In this document: positions 53,029 to 63,498 of the stretch, one piece after another
Layout of the letters: each line of letters starts with the position of its first letter
How positions within the stretch are numbered: the first letter of the stretch is position 1
Assembly: GCF_900103835.1 (NCBI RefSeq)
Contig: NZ_FNID01000002.1
Location: forward strand, 1-64,000
Source of the DNA: Acetanaerobacterium elongatum
Lineage (GTDB): Bacteria; Bacillota; Clostridia; Oscillospirales; Ruminococcaceae
Reading direction: 5' to 3'
DNA: 64,000 bases
Notes under the pieces: model-generated
Seen by the model: only the letters and a program-made list of their open reading frames with translations
The model's database searches: none
Told to the model about the DNA's origin: nothing
Translations under genes and position numbers: made by a program

Positions 53029-54801
53029 ATGAGCAAAGGAACAATCAAAAAGGTTGCCGGGCCGCTCGTTATCGCCGAGGGAATGCGCGACGCGAATATG
53101 TTCGACGTGGTGCGCGTAAGCAGCCAGCGCTTGATCGGCGAGATAATCGAGATTCACGGCGATAAGGCATCCGTTCAGGTTTATGAAGAGACCTCCGGCC
53201 TTGGCCCCGGCGAGCCGGTGGAGTCTACAGGCGCGCCCCTTAGCGCAGAGCTTGGGCCGGGCCTGATTGGCAGCATCTTCGACGGTATTCAGCGTCCGCT
53301 GGACGATATTATGCAGCAGACGGGCACCCGCCTTACCCGCGGTGTGGAGATCCCGTCGCTAAAGCGCGACAAAGTATGGCACTTTGTACCCTCTGTGAAG
53401 GCGGGGGAACCCGTTGTAACCGGCGATGTTATCGGTGTAGTGCAGGAAACCGAGATTGTGAAGCACTACATCATGGTACCTTACGGTGTTGAGGGTACGG
53501 TTGTCTCCATTGCCGAAGGCGACTATACCGTAACCCAGACGGTAGCGGTGGTGCAGGGCGCCGACGGCAAGAAAAACGAGATTACCATGCTGCAGAAGTG
53601 GCCGGTGCGCAGAGGACGCCCCTATAAGGAGAAGCTCTCGCCCGATATGCCGCTTGTTACCGGCCAGCGCGTTATCGATACGCTGTTCCCCATCGCCAAG
53701 GGCGGTGTGGCGGCGGTTCCCGGCCCATTCGGCAGCGGCAAGACGGTGGTTCAGCACCAGCTTGCCAAGTGGGCGGAGGCCGACATTGTGGTATACATCG
53801 GCTGCGGCGAACGCGGCAACGAGATGACCGACGTTTTAAACGAGTTCCCCGAATTAAAAGACCCCAAAACAGGCTATTCGCTGATGAAGCGTACCGTGCT
53901 GATTGCCAACACCTCCGATATGCCGGTTGCGGCGCGCGAGGCTTCGATTTATACAGGTATCACGATTGCGGAATACTTCCGCGATATGGGCTACTCGGTG
54001 GCACTGATGGCCGACTCCACCTCCCGCTGGGCAGAGGCACTGCGCGAGATGTCTGGCCGTTTGGAGGAGATGCCCGGTGAAGAGGGCTACCCCGCCTACC
54101 TTGGCAGCCGTTTGGCGCAGTTCTATGAGCGTGCGGGCCGCGTGAAAACCCTTGCGGCAAACCCGCGCGAGGGCGCACTGTCGGTTATCGGCGCAGTATC
54201 GCCTCCCGGCGGTGATATCTCCGAGCCGGTTTCGCAGGCCACCCTGCGTATTGTAAAGGTATTCTGGGGCCTGGACGCACAGCTTGCCTACCGCCGCCAC
54301 TTCCCGGCCATCAACTGGCTTACCAGCTACTCGCTGTATGTGGATACAATGGAGAAGTGGTTCAACACCAAGGTAGAGAGTGACTGGACCAGCCTGCGCG
54401 CAAGGATGATGCACCTGTTGCAGGAGGAAGCGGAGCTGGAGGAGATTGTAAAGCTGGTTGGTATGGACGCATTGAGCGCCCCCGACCGACTGAAGCTTGA
54501 AACGGCACGTTCTATCCGTGAGGATTTTCTGCATCAGGACGCATTCCACGAGGTGGATACCTACACCCCGCTTGAGAAGCAGCGCCTGATGATGAAGCTG
54601 ATACTGGAGTTCTACGATGTTTCTTCGCAGACCCTTGCAGACGGGGTTTTGATTGATAAGCTGATTTCCCTGCCGGTGCACGAGCGCATCGGGCGTTTCA
54701 AATACACCCCCTATGACCGCGTGAAGGCTGAGTATGATGAGGTTGTTAGGGAGATTCACACACAGGTAAGCGAGCTTGCACAGCAGAAGGAGGAGTTCTG
54801 A
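53029..54801 (+). CDS. ntpA: V-type ATPase catalytic subunit A
   Basis: A 590-residue catalytic subunit. The Walker A loop [13 protein letters not shown] is at residues 232-239, the Walker B and Glu-containing region at [18 protein letters not shown], and the non-homologous A-insert loop lies between. The start is placed at ATG 53029 ([19 protein letters not shown]), the usual N-terminus; the frame extends upstream through repeat sequence. The stop overlaps the ntpB start by one base. Confidence 0.96.
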   Translation: MSKGTIKKVAGPLVIAEGMRDANMFDVVRVSSQRLIGEIIEIHGDKASVQVYEETSGLGPGEPVESTGAPLSAELGPGLIGSIFDGIQRPLDDIMQQTGTRLTRGVEIPSLKRDKVWHFVPSVKAGEPVVTGDVIGVVQETEIVKHYIMVPYGVEGTVVSIAEGDYTVTQTVAVVQGADGKKNEITMLQKWPVRRGRPYKEKLSPDMPLVTGQRVIDTLFPIAKGGVAAVPGPFGSGKTVVQHQLAKWAEADIVVYIGCGERGNEMTDVLNEFPELKDPKTGYSLMKRTVLIANTSDMPVAAREASIYTGITIAEYFRDMGYSVALMADSTSRWAEALREMSGRLEEMPGEEGYPAYLGSRLAQFYERAGRVKTLAANPREGALSVIGAVSPPGGDISEPVSQATLRIVKVFWGLDAQLAYRRHFPAINWLTSYSLYVDTMEKWFNTKVESDWTSLRARMMHLLQEEAELEEIVKLVGMDALSAPDRLKLETARSIREDFLHQDAFHEVDTYTPLEKQRLMMKLILEFYDVSSQTLADGVLIDKLISLPVHERIGRFKYTPYDRVKAEYDEVVREIHTQVSELAQQKEEF

Positions 54802-56180
54802 TGCCAAAGGAATACAGAACGATTGAAGAGGTAGCGGGGCCCCTGATGCTGGTGCGCGGCGTTGAAAACGTAAATTTCAACGAGCTGGGCGAGATCGAGC
54901 TTGCAAACGGCGAAAAGCGCCGCTGCAAGGTGCTGGAGATCGACGGCTCAAACGCCTTGGTGCAGCTGTTTGAAAGCTCCACCGGTATTAACCTTTCGCA
55001 GAGCAAGGTGCGCTTCTTGGGCCGCAGCATGGAGCTGGGCGTATCGGAGGATATGCTCTCGCGTGTGTTTGACGGTCTTGGCCGCCCGATCGACGGCGGG
55101 CCGGAGATTCTGCCCGAAAAGCGTGAGGACATTAACGGCCTGCCCATGAACCCCGCGGCGCGCAACTACCCGCAGGAGTTTATACAAACCGGCGTTTCGG
55201 CCATCGACGGACTGAACACCCTTGTGCGTGGGCAGAAGCTGCCAATCTTCTCGGCCTCCGGCCTGCCGCACGCAAACCTTGCCGCGCAGATTGCAAGGCA
55301 GGCGAAGGTGCGCGGTACCAGCGAGCCGTTTGCCGTAGTGTTTGCCGCCATGGGTATTACCTTCGAGGAATCCAACTTCTTTATAGAGAGCTTCCGCGAG
55401 ACGGGTGCTATCGACCGCGCGGTGCTGTTCATCAACCTTGCAAACGACCCGGCCGTAGAGCGTATCGCCACCCCGCGTATGGCGCTTACCGCCGCCGAGT
55501 ATCTGGCGTTTGAAAAGAATATGCACGTGCTGGTTATTCTAACCGACATCACCAACTACGCCGACGCACTGCGTGAGGTTTCGGCCGCACGCAAGGAGGT
55601 TCCCGGACGCCGCGGCTACCCGGGCTACATGTATACCGACTTAGCGTCGCTGTATGAGCGCGCGGGCCGCCAGAAGGGCAAGAACGGCAGTATCACGATG
55701 ATCCCGATACTCACCATGCCCGAGGACGACAAAACCCACCCCATCCCCGACCTTACAGGCTACATCACCGAGGGGCAGATTATTCTAAGCCGCGAGCTTT
55801 ACCGCAAGAACGTAACCCCGCCCATCGATGTACTGCCGTCGCTTTCGCGTTTGAAGGATAAGGGCATCGGCGAGGGCAAAACCCGTGCCGACCACGCCAA
55901 TACCATGAACCAGCTGTTTGCCGCCTACGCACGAGGCAAGGAGGCCAAGGAGCTGATGGTTATCTTAGGCGAGGCCGCGCTTACCGATATCGACAAGCTG
56001 TACGCGAAATTCGCCGACGAGTTTGAGCGCCAGTATGTTTCGCAGGGCTACACCACCAACCGTGATATTGAGGAGACGCTGGCCTTAGGCTGGAAGCTGC
56101 TCTCGATCCTGCCGCGCTCCGAGCTTAAGCGTATCAAGGATGAGTTCCTTGATAAATATTACATCGAAAACAACGACTAA
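54801..56180 (+). CDS. ntpB: V-type ATPase subunit B
   Basis: A 459-residue regulatory head subunit. It resembles A but lacks the Walker A loop; typical blocks are [34 protein letters not shown] and [20 protein letters not shown]. It forms the A3B3 hexamer with ntpA, and is translated from an ATG overlapping the ntpA stop. Confidence 0.96.
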   Translation: MPKEYRTIEEVAGPLMLVRGVENVNFNELGEIELANGEKRRCKVLEIDGSNALVQLFESSTGINLSQSKVRFLGRSMELGVSEDMLSRVFDGLGRPIDGGPEILPEKREDINGLPMNPAARNYPQEFIQTGVSAIDGLNTLVRGQKLPIFSASGLPHANLAAQIARQAKVRGTSEPFAVVFAAMGITFEESNFFIESFRETGAIDRAVLFINLANDPAVERIATPRMALTAAEYLAFEKNMHVLVILTDITNYADALREVSAARKEVPGRRGYPGYMYTDLASLYERAGRQKGKNGSITMIPILTMPEDDKTHPIPDLTGYITEGQIILSRELYRKNVTPPIDVLPSLSRLKDKGIGEGKTRADHANTMNQLFAAYARGKEAKELMVILGEAALTDIDKLYAKFADEFERQYVSQGYTTNRDIEETLALGWKLLSILPRSELKRIKDEFLDKYYIENND

Positions 56181-56194
56181 GGGGGGTATTTGCA

Positions 56195-56854
56195 TTGGCT
56201 TCCACGCATGTAAACCCCACTCGTATGGAGCTTACGCGCTTAAAGAGAAAGCTGGTTACCGCCAAGCGCGGGCACAAGCTGCTAAAGGATAAGCGCGACG
56301 AGCTGATGCGCCGGTTTTTAGACCTTGTGCGCGAGAATAAGACACTGCGCGAAGAGGTGGAAAGGGGCATTGCCGCCGCCAACCAGAACTTTGTGCTGGC
56401 GCGCGCCGCCATGAGCGACGAAACGGTAAACACCGCCTTCCTTGCCCCCAAGCAGGAGGTAACGCTTGAGGCCTCGCATAAAAACGTGATGAGCGTGGAG
56501 ATTCCCGTATTTGATATTAAAACCCGTACGGCGGATGAAAACGACATCTACTCCTACGGCTTTGCGTTTACCTCGGGCGACCTGGACGACGCGGTGAAGT
56601 CGCTTGCCGACATTCTGCCGCAGATGCTCCGCCTTGCGGAGGTAGAGAAGGCCTGCCAGCTGATGGCGTCGGAGATTGAGAAAACCCGCCGCCGCGTAAA
56701 TGCGCTGGAGCATGTAATGATTCCGCAGCTGCAGGAGAATATCAAATACATCACCATGAAGCTGGATGAGAACGAGCGCAGCACCCAGATTCGCCTGATG
56801 AAGGTGAAGGATATGATTCTGGAGCAGGCGCACCATTATAGCGAGAAGCAGTAA
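56195..56854 (+). CDS. ntpD: V-type ATPase subunit D
   Basis: A 219-residue central shaft subunit, two long helices with a short globular middle. The opening VNPTRMELTRLKRKLVTAKR and the closing RRRVNALEHVMIPQLQENIK are the family signatures. It starts at TTG 56195 behind GGGGGGT. This is the last V-ATPase gene; homologues of E. hirae ntpH and ntpJ are not downstream. Confidence 0.95.
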   Translation: MASTHVNPTRMELTRLKRKLVTAKRGHKLLKDKRDELMRRFLDLVRENKTLREEVERGIAAANQNFVLARAAMSDETVNTAFLAPKQEVTLEASHKNVMSVEIPVFDIKTRTADENDIYSYGFAFTSGDLDDAVKSLADILPQMLRLAEVEKACQLMASEIEKTRRRVNALEHVMIPQLQENIKYITMKLDENERSTQIRLMKVKDMILEQAHHYSEKQ

Positions 56855-56860
56855 TAACAA

Positions 56861-56886
56861 AAGGGCGGAAGTAAAATTCCGCCCTT
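56861..56886. terminator. Hairpin between converging transcripts
   Basis: A perfect 10-bp stem (56861-56870 with 56877-56886) lies between the V-ATPase operon and the minus-strand CPBP gene; probably ends both. Confidence 0.7.
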
Positions 56887-56898
56887 AACTATTGTGGT

Positions 56899-57684
56899 TC
56901 AACTATGCTGTTCTTCTGCATTCGTTTTTGTTGCATACGCTGATTTTTTAATAAAAAGCCTAATCAGCATTGTTCCCGCAATCATAATTAACGAAACAAT
57001 AATACTGGTCGATAGCTTCTCTTCAAACACAAATGCCATCTGAAACGCATTGAAGGAGCAGTGAAGCAGGATGGAAAGCCATACATTCTTGCTGAACTCG
57101 AAGAGTGCGGCCTGTGCAACGGACATACCCACAAGCAGTAGATAAAACGGAATAAATTCAACCTGGGATTGAGAGGAGCCTTGGATAAAAAACAGCGGGC
57201 CATGCCAGAGTGCCCAGATTATCGAGGTGATAACGGCGGATAACGCGAAAGGAAGCTTCTTTTCCAGCTCGGGCTGAAGCACCCACCGCCAGCCAACCTC
57301 CTCCATCCCGCCGCCGAAAAGCATAAGCGGAACAAGGAGAAGGGCAATATAAACCGGGATACCCAATGTGATTTGGCCTGCAAAAAACGGGAAGATGAAA
57401 TACAGCAGCAGAAACAATACCACCAATAAGTAAGAGAACACGGAGCTTTTGAAACGGAAGGATTTTTTGATAAATTCTTTAAACCCTGCAATTCGATTTA
57501 CTTTTTTCTGCGCAATATAAGAGCCGAATGCGGGGCCGAACGAGCCTAAAAGGTATAATGTTATACAGAAGGGGCTTTCCAGCTTCATGCCGCATAAACC
57601 GGTGAGAACTAAAACAACTCCCCAAAGAAAATAGGATATGCCAAAGGTGATAAGCAGATAGGAAAGAATCAGTTTTCTGTTCAT
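56899..57684 (-). CDS. CPBP family intramembrane metalloprotease
   Basis: A 261-residue membrane protein with eight hydrophobic helices. CPBP motifs are GGGMEEVGWRWVL (EExxxR) and IIWALWHGPLFF (metal-binding His), plus a later SILLHCSFNA block. It starts within the MarR stop (overlap of one base), so the regulator and protease form one unit. Likely roles are in peptide processing, immunity to bacteriocins or stress. Confidence 0.88.
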   Translation of the reverse strand: MNRKLILSYLLITFGISYFLWGVVLVLTGLCGMKLESPFCITLYLLGSFGPAFGSYIAQKKVNRIAGFKEFIKKSFRFKSSVFSYLLVVLFLLLYFIFPFFAGQITLGIPVYIALLLVPLMLFGGGMEEVGWRWVLQPELEKKLPFALSAVITSIIWALWHGPLFFIQGSSQSQVEFIPFYLLLVGMSVAQAALFEFSKNVWLSILLHCSFNAFQMAFVFEEKLSTSIIVSLIMIAGTMLIRLFIKKSAYATKTNAEEQHS

Positions 57685-58151
57685 TATTCTGTCTCCTCTT
57701 CATGATTGTCGAATCCGTCCATTTCAATGCCGTCAAACGCGTAAAAGCGTTTTAACAGCGCCCACAATTGTTCAAGCTCCTCGGTGGTGAATTTTTCGGC
57801 GGCACGGTTTAAAAAGCCGTCGCTCGCCTCGGCAAACTCCAATGCGGCTTGAAGGCCGGCCGGAGTGAGAGAGATGTTCACGGCTCTTTTATCGGTTGCA
57901 TGAGGTTCGATACAGACATATTGCTTTCGCTGAAGGCTTTCCACCAGCTGCTTTGCATTCTGCTTGGTGGTGCCAAGCTTTTTGGCCAGCATATTATAAG
58001 AGCGTTCACCGGAAGGGATGTGCTCGACTGCCAGCATCAGCATAAACTGCCTTAAGGTGATTTTGCCTGACAGCTTATTGCTTTCTTCCTGAATCTTATT
58101 ATTAAGTGAAAAAACAGTTGCAAATATCTGCTTGATAAGAAACTGCTTCAA
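57684..58151 (-). CDS. MarR family transcriptional regulator
   Basis: A 155-residue regulator with TTG start at 58151, 8 bases after GGAGG; the longer frame would cross the promoter. The helix-turn-helix is SYNMLAKKLGTTKQNAKQLV and the wing YVCIEPHATDKRAVNISLT. The region LTPAGLQAALEFAEASDGFL completes the fold. Cotranscribed with CPBP. The palindrome just downstream of its -10 box is a likely operator. Confidence 0.9.
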   Translation of the reverse strand: MKQFLIKQIFATVFSLNNKIQEESNKLSGKITLRQFMLMLAVEHIPSGERSYNMLAKKLGTTKQNAKQLVESLQRKQYVCIEPHATDKRAVNISLTPAGLQAALEFAEASDGFLNRAAEKFTTEELEQLWALLKRFYAFDGIEMDGFDNHEEETE

Positions 58152-58169
58152 AGCGTTGCCTCCAAAAAT

Positions 58170-58220
58170 GACAATATATTGTCTATATGCAATTATAATA
58201 TTGCTTAAAGTGAATGTCAA
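58170..58220 (-). promoter_or_regulatory. Promoter and operator of MarR-CPBP module
   Basis: Minus-strand TTGACA (58215-58220) and TATAAT (58192-58197) with a 17-bp spacer, followed by the perfect 14-bp palindrome GACAATATATTGTC (58170-58183) in the transcribed start region. The palindrome core AATATATT is the same as in the other MarR promoter at 35778-35789. Confidence 0.88.
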
Positions 58221-58310
58221 GCTTATATTGGGAATCTTTATAAAAACTTGATAACTCTCCAAAGCAATTCTATAATGTATTTATTATTTTGACAGGAAGG
58301 TTTTAAAAGT

Positions 58311-58742
58311 ATGAATATTCTTGTGAGCGCCTGCCTTTTAGATATCCCCTGCCGGTACGACGCGAAGGGCACCGCAAGCGAAGCGGTTTTAAAGCTGATG
58401 GAAAAACATACGCTCATCCCCGTATGCCCCGAGCAGCTTGGCGGCCTGCCCGCGCCCCGCGAATGCTGCGAGCGCTGCGGCAACCGCGTGCTGACCAAAT
58501 CGGGGGTGGACATCACCGAGCCTTTTGTCAAAGGGGCGCAGGAAACTTTACGGCTTGCGGCACTATATGGGTGTAAGCTCGCCGTTTTAAAGGAGCGCAG
58601 CCCCTCCTGCGGCAGCAGCATTATCTATGACGGCACCTTTACGGGCAAGAGGATTGACGGTAAGGGCGTTACCGCAGAGCTTTTGGAACAAAACGGGGTT
58701 CGGGTAATCAGCGAAAACCGGCTGGACGAGCTGGAATTGTAA
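58311..58742 (+). CDS. DUF523 family protein
   Basis: A 143-residue protein of the conserved DUF523 family. It starts NILVSACLLDIPCRYDAKG, then VCPEQLGGLPAPRECCERCG, and has the typical KERSPSCGSSIIYDGTF. Several cysteines could bind metal or take part in sulfur chemistry. ACAGGAAGG precedes the ATG. No functional partner is adjacent. Confidence 0.92.
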   Translation: MNILVSACLLDIPCRYDAKGTASEAVLKLMEKHTLIPVCPEQLGGLPAPRECCERCGNRVLTKSGVDITEPFVKGAQETLRLAALYGCKLAVLKERSPSCGSSIIYDGTFTGKRIDGKGVTAELLEQNGVRVISENRLDELEL

Positions 58743-58851
58743 ATTTTTATCTTTACATTCTCTCCTCATTGAAAGCACAGCCGGAGTATGCTAAAATATG
58801 TGACGGTTAACCGAACATAATATTTTTAGAACATAAAAACGAGGGAATGGA

Positions 58852-60054
58852 ATGGAAAAGGCAATCACCCGCTTTTTTTATCAGGAGCTGCCGATTGGGC
58901 AGAGGATAAAAATAAGGGTTTTGGATATCTGCTTTTTTATGGGCATCACCTTGGTAGCCGCCGCTGCTCGCGTGCTGCTTTTTAATGTTGAATCTCTCGA
59001 TTACCGCGATTTTTTAAGCCAGTGGTACACCGCCGTAGACGCGGCGCCCGGTTTTTCGGCGCTGGGTGTTTCGGTGGGCAACTATAACCCGCCCTATATG
59101 TACCTGATGAAGCTGATGACGCTGCTGCCCATGCGTGGGCTGTTCGCCATCAAGCTGTTCTCCTGCGTGTTTGAGCTTGCCGCCGCCGTTCTTGTGATGG
59201 TGATGGTGTATGGCTTTTATAAAAATATCGGCTATGCGCTGGGGGCTTATGGGGTGTTTCTGTTTGCACCTACCGTGATGCTCAACGGCTCGGCGTGGGC
59301 GCAGTGCGATATCATCTATTCATTCTTTCTGCTTTTTTGTGTAGCTGCCTTTATTAAAGACCGCCCGATGCTGGCCTCGGTGATGTTCGGCATTGCGTTT
59401 GCGTTTAAGCTGCAGGCCATTTTTTTGGCGCCGCTGCTGGTGTGGATGTGGCTTGGCGGGCGGGTGAAGTTCAGGCAGCTGCTGATAATACCCGCCATAT
59501 TCCTTGCGGCTCTTGTTCCCGCATGGCTTGCAGGCAGGCCGCTTACCGAGCTGCTCACCATCTATATCAATCAGACCGATACCTACAATGCCAGCCTTAC
59601 CTTAAACTACCCCAACATCTATACCTTTATCGGTAATGCCTATGTTGAGTCAATCTCGGTGGCGGGTATCTTTATCACAGCGGCGGCAATCGGCCTGCTG
59701 CTCTACTTTGTGCTGTCTGCCAGAGCTTTACCCGATGCCGATCTGATTCTTACCTTCAGCTTCTTCTCAGCGATGCTGCTGCCGTTCTTTCTGCCCCATA
59801 TGCACGACCGCTATGGCTTCCCCGCTGATGTGCTTGCCGTTTTATATGCATTTAAGCGCCCCCAAAAGCTTGCCGCTTCGGTGGTATTTACGCTTGTTTC
59901 GCTGGTGGCGTATGGGCCTTATCTGCTGGGCCTAGAGGCGATCCCACTGCCCTATGCAGCGCTTGGGTACATCTTCTGCCTGTGCTATGTGGGCGCCGAC
60001 CTTGCAAAGCAGTGCCTTGGGCAGCAGGGCGAAAGCCGATTGCGGCAGGATTAA
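58852..60054 (+). CDS. GT-C type membrane glycosyltransferase-like protein
   Basis: A 400-residue membrane protein with about ten helices and a short acidic first loop (NVESLDYRDF, then FLSQWYTAVD), as in GT-C enzymes that use polyprenyl-phosphate sugars. The AWAQCDIIYSFFLLF and FAFKLQAIFLAPLLV blocks recall mannosyl/glucosyltransferases of the GT87/DUF2029 and ALG6/8 type. Acceptor unknown. AACGAGGG precedes the ATG. Confidence 0.75.
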   Translation: MEKAITRFFYQELPIGQRIKIRVLDICFFMGITLVAAAARVLLFNVESLDYRDFLSQWYTAVDAAPGFSALGVSVGNYNPPYMYLMKLMTLLPMRGLFAIKLFSCVFELAAAVLVMVMVYGFYKNIGYALGAYGVFLFAPTVMLNGSAWAQCDIIYSFFLLFCVAAFIKDRPMLASVMFGIAFAFKLQAIFLAPLLVWMWLGGRVKFRQLLIIPAIFLAALVPAWLAGRPLTELLTIYINQTDTYNASLTLNYPNIYTFIGNAYVESISVAGIFITAAAIGLLLYFVLSARALPDADLILTFSFFSAMLLPFFLPHMHDRYGFPADVLAVLYAFKRPQKLAASVVFTLVSLVAYGPYLLGLEAIPLPYAALGYIFCLCYVGADLAKQCLGQQGESRLRQD

Positions 60055-60096
60055 CGATGAGATAAGTATTATAATGTAAAGAGAATAAGCTATATT

Positions 60097-60139
60097 GCCG
60101 GAGAGCGTGCCCCCCAAAGGGCGCGTTCTCCGGCTTTTT
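60097..60139 (+). terminator. Rho-independent terminator
   Basis: A 16-bp GC-rich stem (60097-60112 with 60119-60134, some G-T pairs) is followed by TTTTT. Confidence 0.88.
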
Positions 60140-60232
60140 GCAGTAAGGCCGTTCTTACATAAAACGGACAGCTTGCGCATAACAATTGCATAGTGCAGCT
60201 TTCTGGAACAGCGGCTTTTAGGAGGATGTGGT

Positions 60233-61384
60233 ATGCGCAGGATTTTTATTTTGTTGTTGGTTGTTTCCTTGCTGTTTACCGCCTGCGCGCAATCGGAAAA
60301 TACCCTGCGCCTGGGCGTAAACCTTGAACTGACCGGCCGCCTTGCGTGGTACGGCGACGCCACGCTCAAAGGTATTAAGCTGGCGGCAAAGGAGGTTAAC
60401 GCAGCGGGAGGGATACGCGGAAAGCGTATTGAACTGGTAGTGCTGGATAACCGCTCGGAGAACGCCGAGGCTGCCCTTGCCGCCATCCGGTTAGCGGGAA
60501 GGGAGAACGTAAAGACAATCATCGGGCCGTCGACCTCTGGCGGGGTGAAGGCATCGCTCGCGGCAGGCTGCGGCGTGCCGATACTGGTGCCCTCCGCCAC
60601 GGCGGATGATCTGGCACCCAAGGGCGGGGCAGACAATGAGATGTTCCGTATCTGCTATACCGACACCATGCAGGGGAAGGCAATTGCGCGGTTTGCCGTA
60701 AAAAAGGGCATTCGTACTGCGGCAATCCTTACCGAGAGCTCCAGTGACTATTCGCGCGGGATGTCGCAGGTATTTGCTAAAACCTTCAAGGCCTTAGGCG
60801 GAACCGTTACCGCGCAGGAGTATTACGCAAGCGGCGAGACCGACTTCTGCACCGTGCTTACCAAGCTGAAGCAGCAGCCGTTTGATGCGCTGCTTCTGCC
60901 CGGCTACTACACCGAGGCGGCGCTCATCATACGGCAGATGCATGAGCTTGGGATAAAGGCCGTGCTGCTTTCGGGAGACGCGTTCGACGTTCCGGCCTTG
61001 GATGAGCTGGTGCAGAGCAGGGAGTATCTGAGCAACATCTATTTCACCGACCATTATGCCCCTGCGGGCAAGGAGCATTCCGACTTTGCCCGCAGCTACC
61101 ATAAAGCTTACGGGGAGCAGGCCCCCGCCTACGCGGCGCTGGGGTATGACTGTGTGAAGCTGTTTGCGCTGGCGGTGCAGAAAACCGAGGGCGCCGCAAC
61201 CGCCGAGATTGCGCAGCAGCTTGCCTACACCACCGATTACAGCGGGGTGACGGGTGTGATCACCATTGATGAAAACCACAACGCGCTGAAAGCGGTGCAT
61301 ATCATCGAGCTGCAGAACGGGAAGCGCAGCGAGGCGGCAGAAATTGAGCCGGATAATATAAATCAATTTACGAAAAATCCATAA
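60233..61384 (+). CDS. livJ: Branched-chain amino acid ABC transporter, binding lipoprotein
   Basis: A 383-residue periplasmic-type binding protein anchored by a lipobox (LLFTAC, Cys at about 18). LRLGVNLELTGRLAWYGDAT and KEVNAAGGIRGKRIELVV are the LivJ-family opening, and IGPSTSGGVKASLAAGCGVP the ligand-site segment. TTAGGAGG precedes the ATG. It heads the livJHMG operon cut by the window end. Confidence 0.93.
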   Translation: MRRIFILLLVVSLLFTACAQSENTLRLGVNLELTGRLAWYGDATLKGIKLAAKEVNAAGGIRGKRIELVVLDNRSENAEAALAAIRLAGRENVKTIIGPSTSGGVKASLAAGCGVPILVPSATADDLAPKGGADNEMFRICYTDTMQGKAIARFAVKKGIRTAAILTESSSDYSRGMSQVFAKTFKALGGTVTAQEYYASGETDFCTVLTKLKQQPFDALLLPGYYTEAALIIRQMHELGIKAVLLSGDAFDVPALDELVQSREYLSNIYFTDHYAPAGKEHSDFARSYHKAYGEQAPAYAALGYDCVKLFALAVQKTEGAATAEIAQQLAYTTDYSGVTGVITIDENHNALKAVHIIELQNGKRSEAAEIEPDNINQFTKNP

Positions 61385-61474
61385 AACATTTTGTTTGATT
61401 TTTAGTACCAAATTTATTATGCATGGTTTTGCATGATCGTGTTAAGTATAAGCGAAGTTTGAGGTGAACGGCGG

Positions 61475-62353
61475 ATGGGCGGCTGGGCGGAACAGCTGAT
61501 AAACGGCCTGGCGGTGGGAGCCGTATACGCCCTGATTGCGCTTGGCTACACGCTGGTGTTCGGGGTGCTGAGGCTTTTTAACTTTGCCCACTGCGATGTG
61601 ATGATGGCGGGGGCCTATATCGGCTGGCTGTGCGCCGAACGCCTTCGGCTTGGGCTGCTGCCTGCGGCTGTTGCGGCGGCGGGGGTATGCGCGCTGCTGG
61701 GGCTTGTTGTAGAGCGTTTTGGCTACCGCCCGCTATACGGTGCCAGCGGAATGCCGCTGATGGTGGTGGCGCTGGGTATCTCGCTGTTGCTGCAGTACAC
61801 CGCCATGCTGCTTTTTGGCGCGGGAGCACGGGTATATCCCTTTGGCTATACCGGCGGGGTGGTGCGCATCGGTTCGGTGACACTGCCGGCTTCCAAGCTT
61901 ACGGCGCTGCTGCTCTGCGTGGCACTGACAGCGGGGCTGGAACTGGTTTTAAAGTACACCCGCGCGGGGCGGGCGGTACGCGCGGTGGCCGACGATAAAA
62001 CCGCCGCCAGGCTGTGCGGCATCTACGAAAACCGCGCGGTCAGCCTTGCATTTGTGCTGGGCTCGGCACTGGCGGGAATCTCGGGGGTGGTGTACGGCTC
62101 GATGTATCTTGTTTCGCCGCTCATGGGGCTTACTCCGGGGCTTAAGGCGTTTGCGGCGTCGGTAATCGGCGGCATCGGCAGCATACCGGGCGCGGTGCTG
62201 GGTGGGCTTGCACTGGGGCTTGCCGAGGCGCTTGCGGGTGCCGCCTTTGGCACCGCCACCAAGGATATGGTTTCGTTTGTGCTGCTGATTGCGTTTCTAT
62301 TACTGCGCCCGGGCGGGATTATGAACTCGAAATCGGGTACGGGCAGGGTGTAG
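61475..62353 (+). CDS. livH: Branched-chain amino acid ABC transporter, LivH permease
   Basis: A 292-residue permease with eight or so helices; opening LINGLAVGAVYALIALGYTL and RLFNFAHCDVMMAGAYIGW, and the coupling segment RAVRAVADDKTAARLCGI, are LivH signatures. It follows livJ by 90 bp. The downstream gap holds inserted repeats before livM. Confidence 0.94.
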   Translation: MGGWAEQLINGLAVGAVYALIALGYTLVFGVLRLFNFAHCDVMMAGAYIGWLCAERLRLGLLPAAVAAAGVCALLGLVVERFGYRPLYGASGMPLMVVALGISLLLQYTAMLLFGAGARVYPFGYTGGVVRIGSVTLPASKLTALLLCVALTAGLELVLKYTRAGRAVRAVADDKTAARLCGIYENRAVSLAFVLGSALAGISGVVYGSMYLVSPLMGLTPGLKAFAASVIGGIGSIPGAVLGGLALGLAEALAGAAFGTATKDMVSFVLLIAFLLLRPGGIMNSKSGTGRV

Positions 62354-62429
62354 ATGATATGCTGCAGGAAACTACCCAGCGCCTTAACCGATGCAGGGGT
62401 GAACTGTGCTCGCCCACGGTCTATACGCA

Positions 62430-62530
62430 ATCGCAGGTAATACCGCGCACGCGCAATGCGCGCCCCTACAAAAAACTTTGGCGGGCGGATATAACCGCGG
62501 GGATCAAGGACGCCGCCCCTTGCAGCATCT
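62430..62530. repeat. Palindromes inserted between livH and livM
   Basis: Two members of the dispersed family lie in the 233-bp gap: GCGCAATGCGCGCCCCTACA at 62451-62470 and GCGGGGATCAAGGACGCCGC at about 62497-62516. Both are in frame with livM, so a falsely long frame (from 62359) results. Confidence 0.65.
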
Positions 62531-62586
62531 TTTCAAAATGTGGGTGTGCAATGCACCGCCATTATAACAACAAAGGAATCTCTGAA

Positions 62587-63498
62587 ATGAAAAAAATCCG
62601 CTTGGGGGTTACAAAATACATCCTTGCCGCCGCGGCGGGGCTGCTGCTTACCATGCTGCTTAACCGTGATGCCTATGCCGCGGCGATTCTATCCCGTATG
62701 TTTATTGCGGCGATGATGGCTGCAGGCTTAGACCTTTGCGTGGGGCTTGCGAGGCAGCTCAGCCTCGGGCAGGCGGCCTTTATGGCGGCGGGCGCTTACG
62801 GCTGCGGCACGGTTGCCCTGGTGGTAAGTGAAAGAAGTCTGCCGGGTGTGGCTGCAGGCTTAACGGTCGGGGTTGCGGCCGCTTCTGTTACCGCACTGGC
62901 GGTGGGAGCTGTGGTACTGCGGCTAAAGGGTGATTATCTGGCGGTGGCGACACTCGGCCTTGGTGAGATAGTGCGCGTGGTTTTGGAAAATTGCGCACCG
63001 CTTGGGGGGGCGGCTGGGCTTTACCATATCCCCCGGTTTACCACACCCGAGCTCGCCTTTGCGGCGGCCCTTCTGTGCGGGGTATTCGGGCTGTGGTTTG
63101 CCCGTTCCCGCAACGGGGTGCTGTGCCGCGCCATGGGGCAGGACGAAATCGCCGCGGCGTCTATCGGTATTAACCCCATGTGCATGAAGCTGCTGGCCTT
63201 TACGCTGGGTGCCGCGATGACCGGCCTTGCGGGCGGGCTGTATGCGGGGCTGCTGGGGTTTATCAGCCCAAAGGATTTTACCTTTGCACGCTCGGTGGAT
63301 ATTCTTGCAGCCGTTGTAATCGGCGGGGCGGGTACCACCATCGGCCCCATGCTGGCGGCGATGCTGATTGAGGCGTTGAGCGCCCTGCTGCAGGGGGTAG
63401 CCAACATCCGAATGATTCTGTACGCGGTTATACTAATTGTAGTAACAATTATAAAGTATACAAAAGGAGGCCGCCGCCGTGCACCTGTTAAGCTGTGA
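62587..63498 (+). CDS. livM: Branched-chain amino acid ABC transporter, LivM permease
   Basis: A 303-residue permease, ATG 62587 behind AAAGGA. LCVGLARQLSLGQAAFMAAG and YLAVATLGLGEIVRVVLEN, and the coupling CRAMGQDEIAAASIGIN, are LivM signatures. It pairs with LivH to form the channel. The gene ends 20 bp into the ATPase gene. Confidence 0.94.
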   Translation: MKKIRLGVTKYILAAAAGLLLTMLLNRDAYAAAILSRMFIAAMMAAGLDLCVGLARQLSLGQAAFMAAGAYGCGTVALVVSERSLPGVAAGLTVGVAAASVTALAVGAVVLRLKGDYLAVATLGLGEIVRVVLENCAPLGGAAGLYHIPRFTTPELAFAAALLCGVFGLWFARSRNGVLCRAMGQDEIAAASIGINPMCMKLLAFTLGAAMTGLAGGLYAGLLGFISPKDFTFARSVDILAAVVIGGAGTTIGPMLAAMLIEALSALLQGVANIRMILYAVILIVVTIIKYTKGGRRRAPVKL

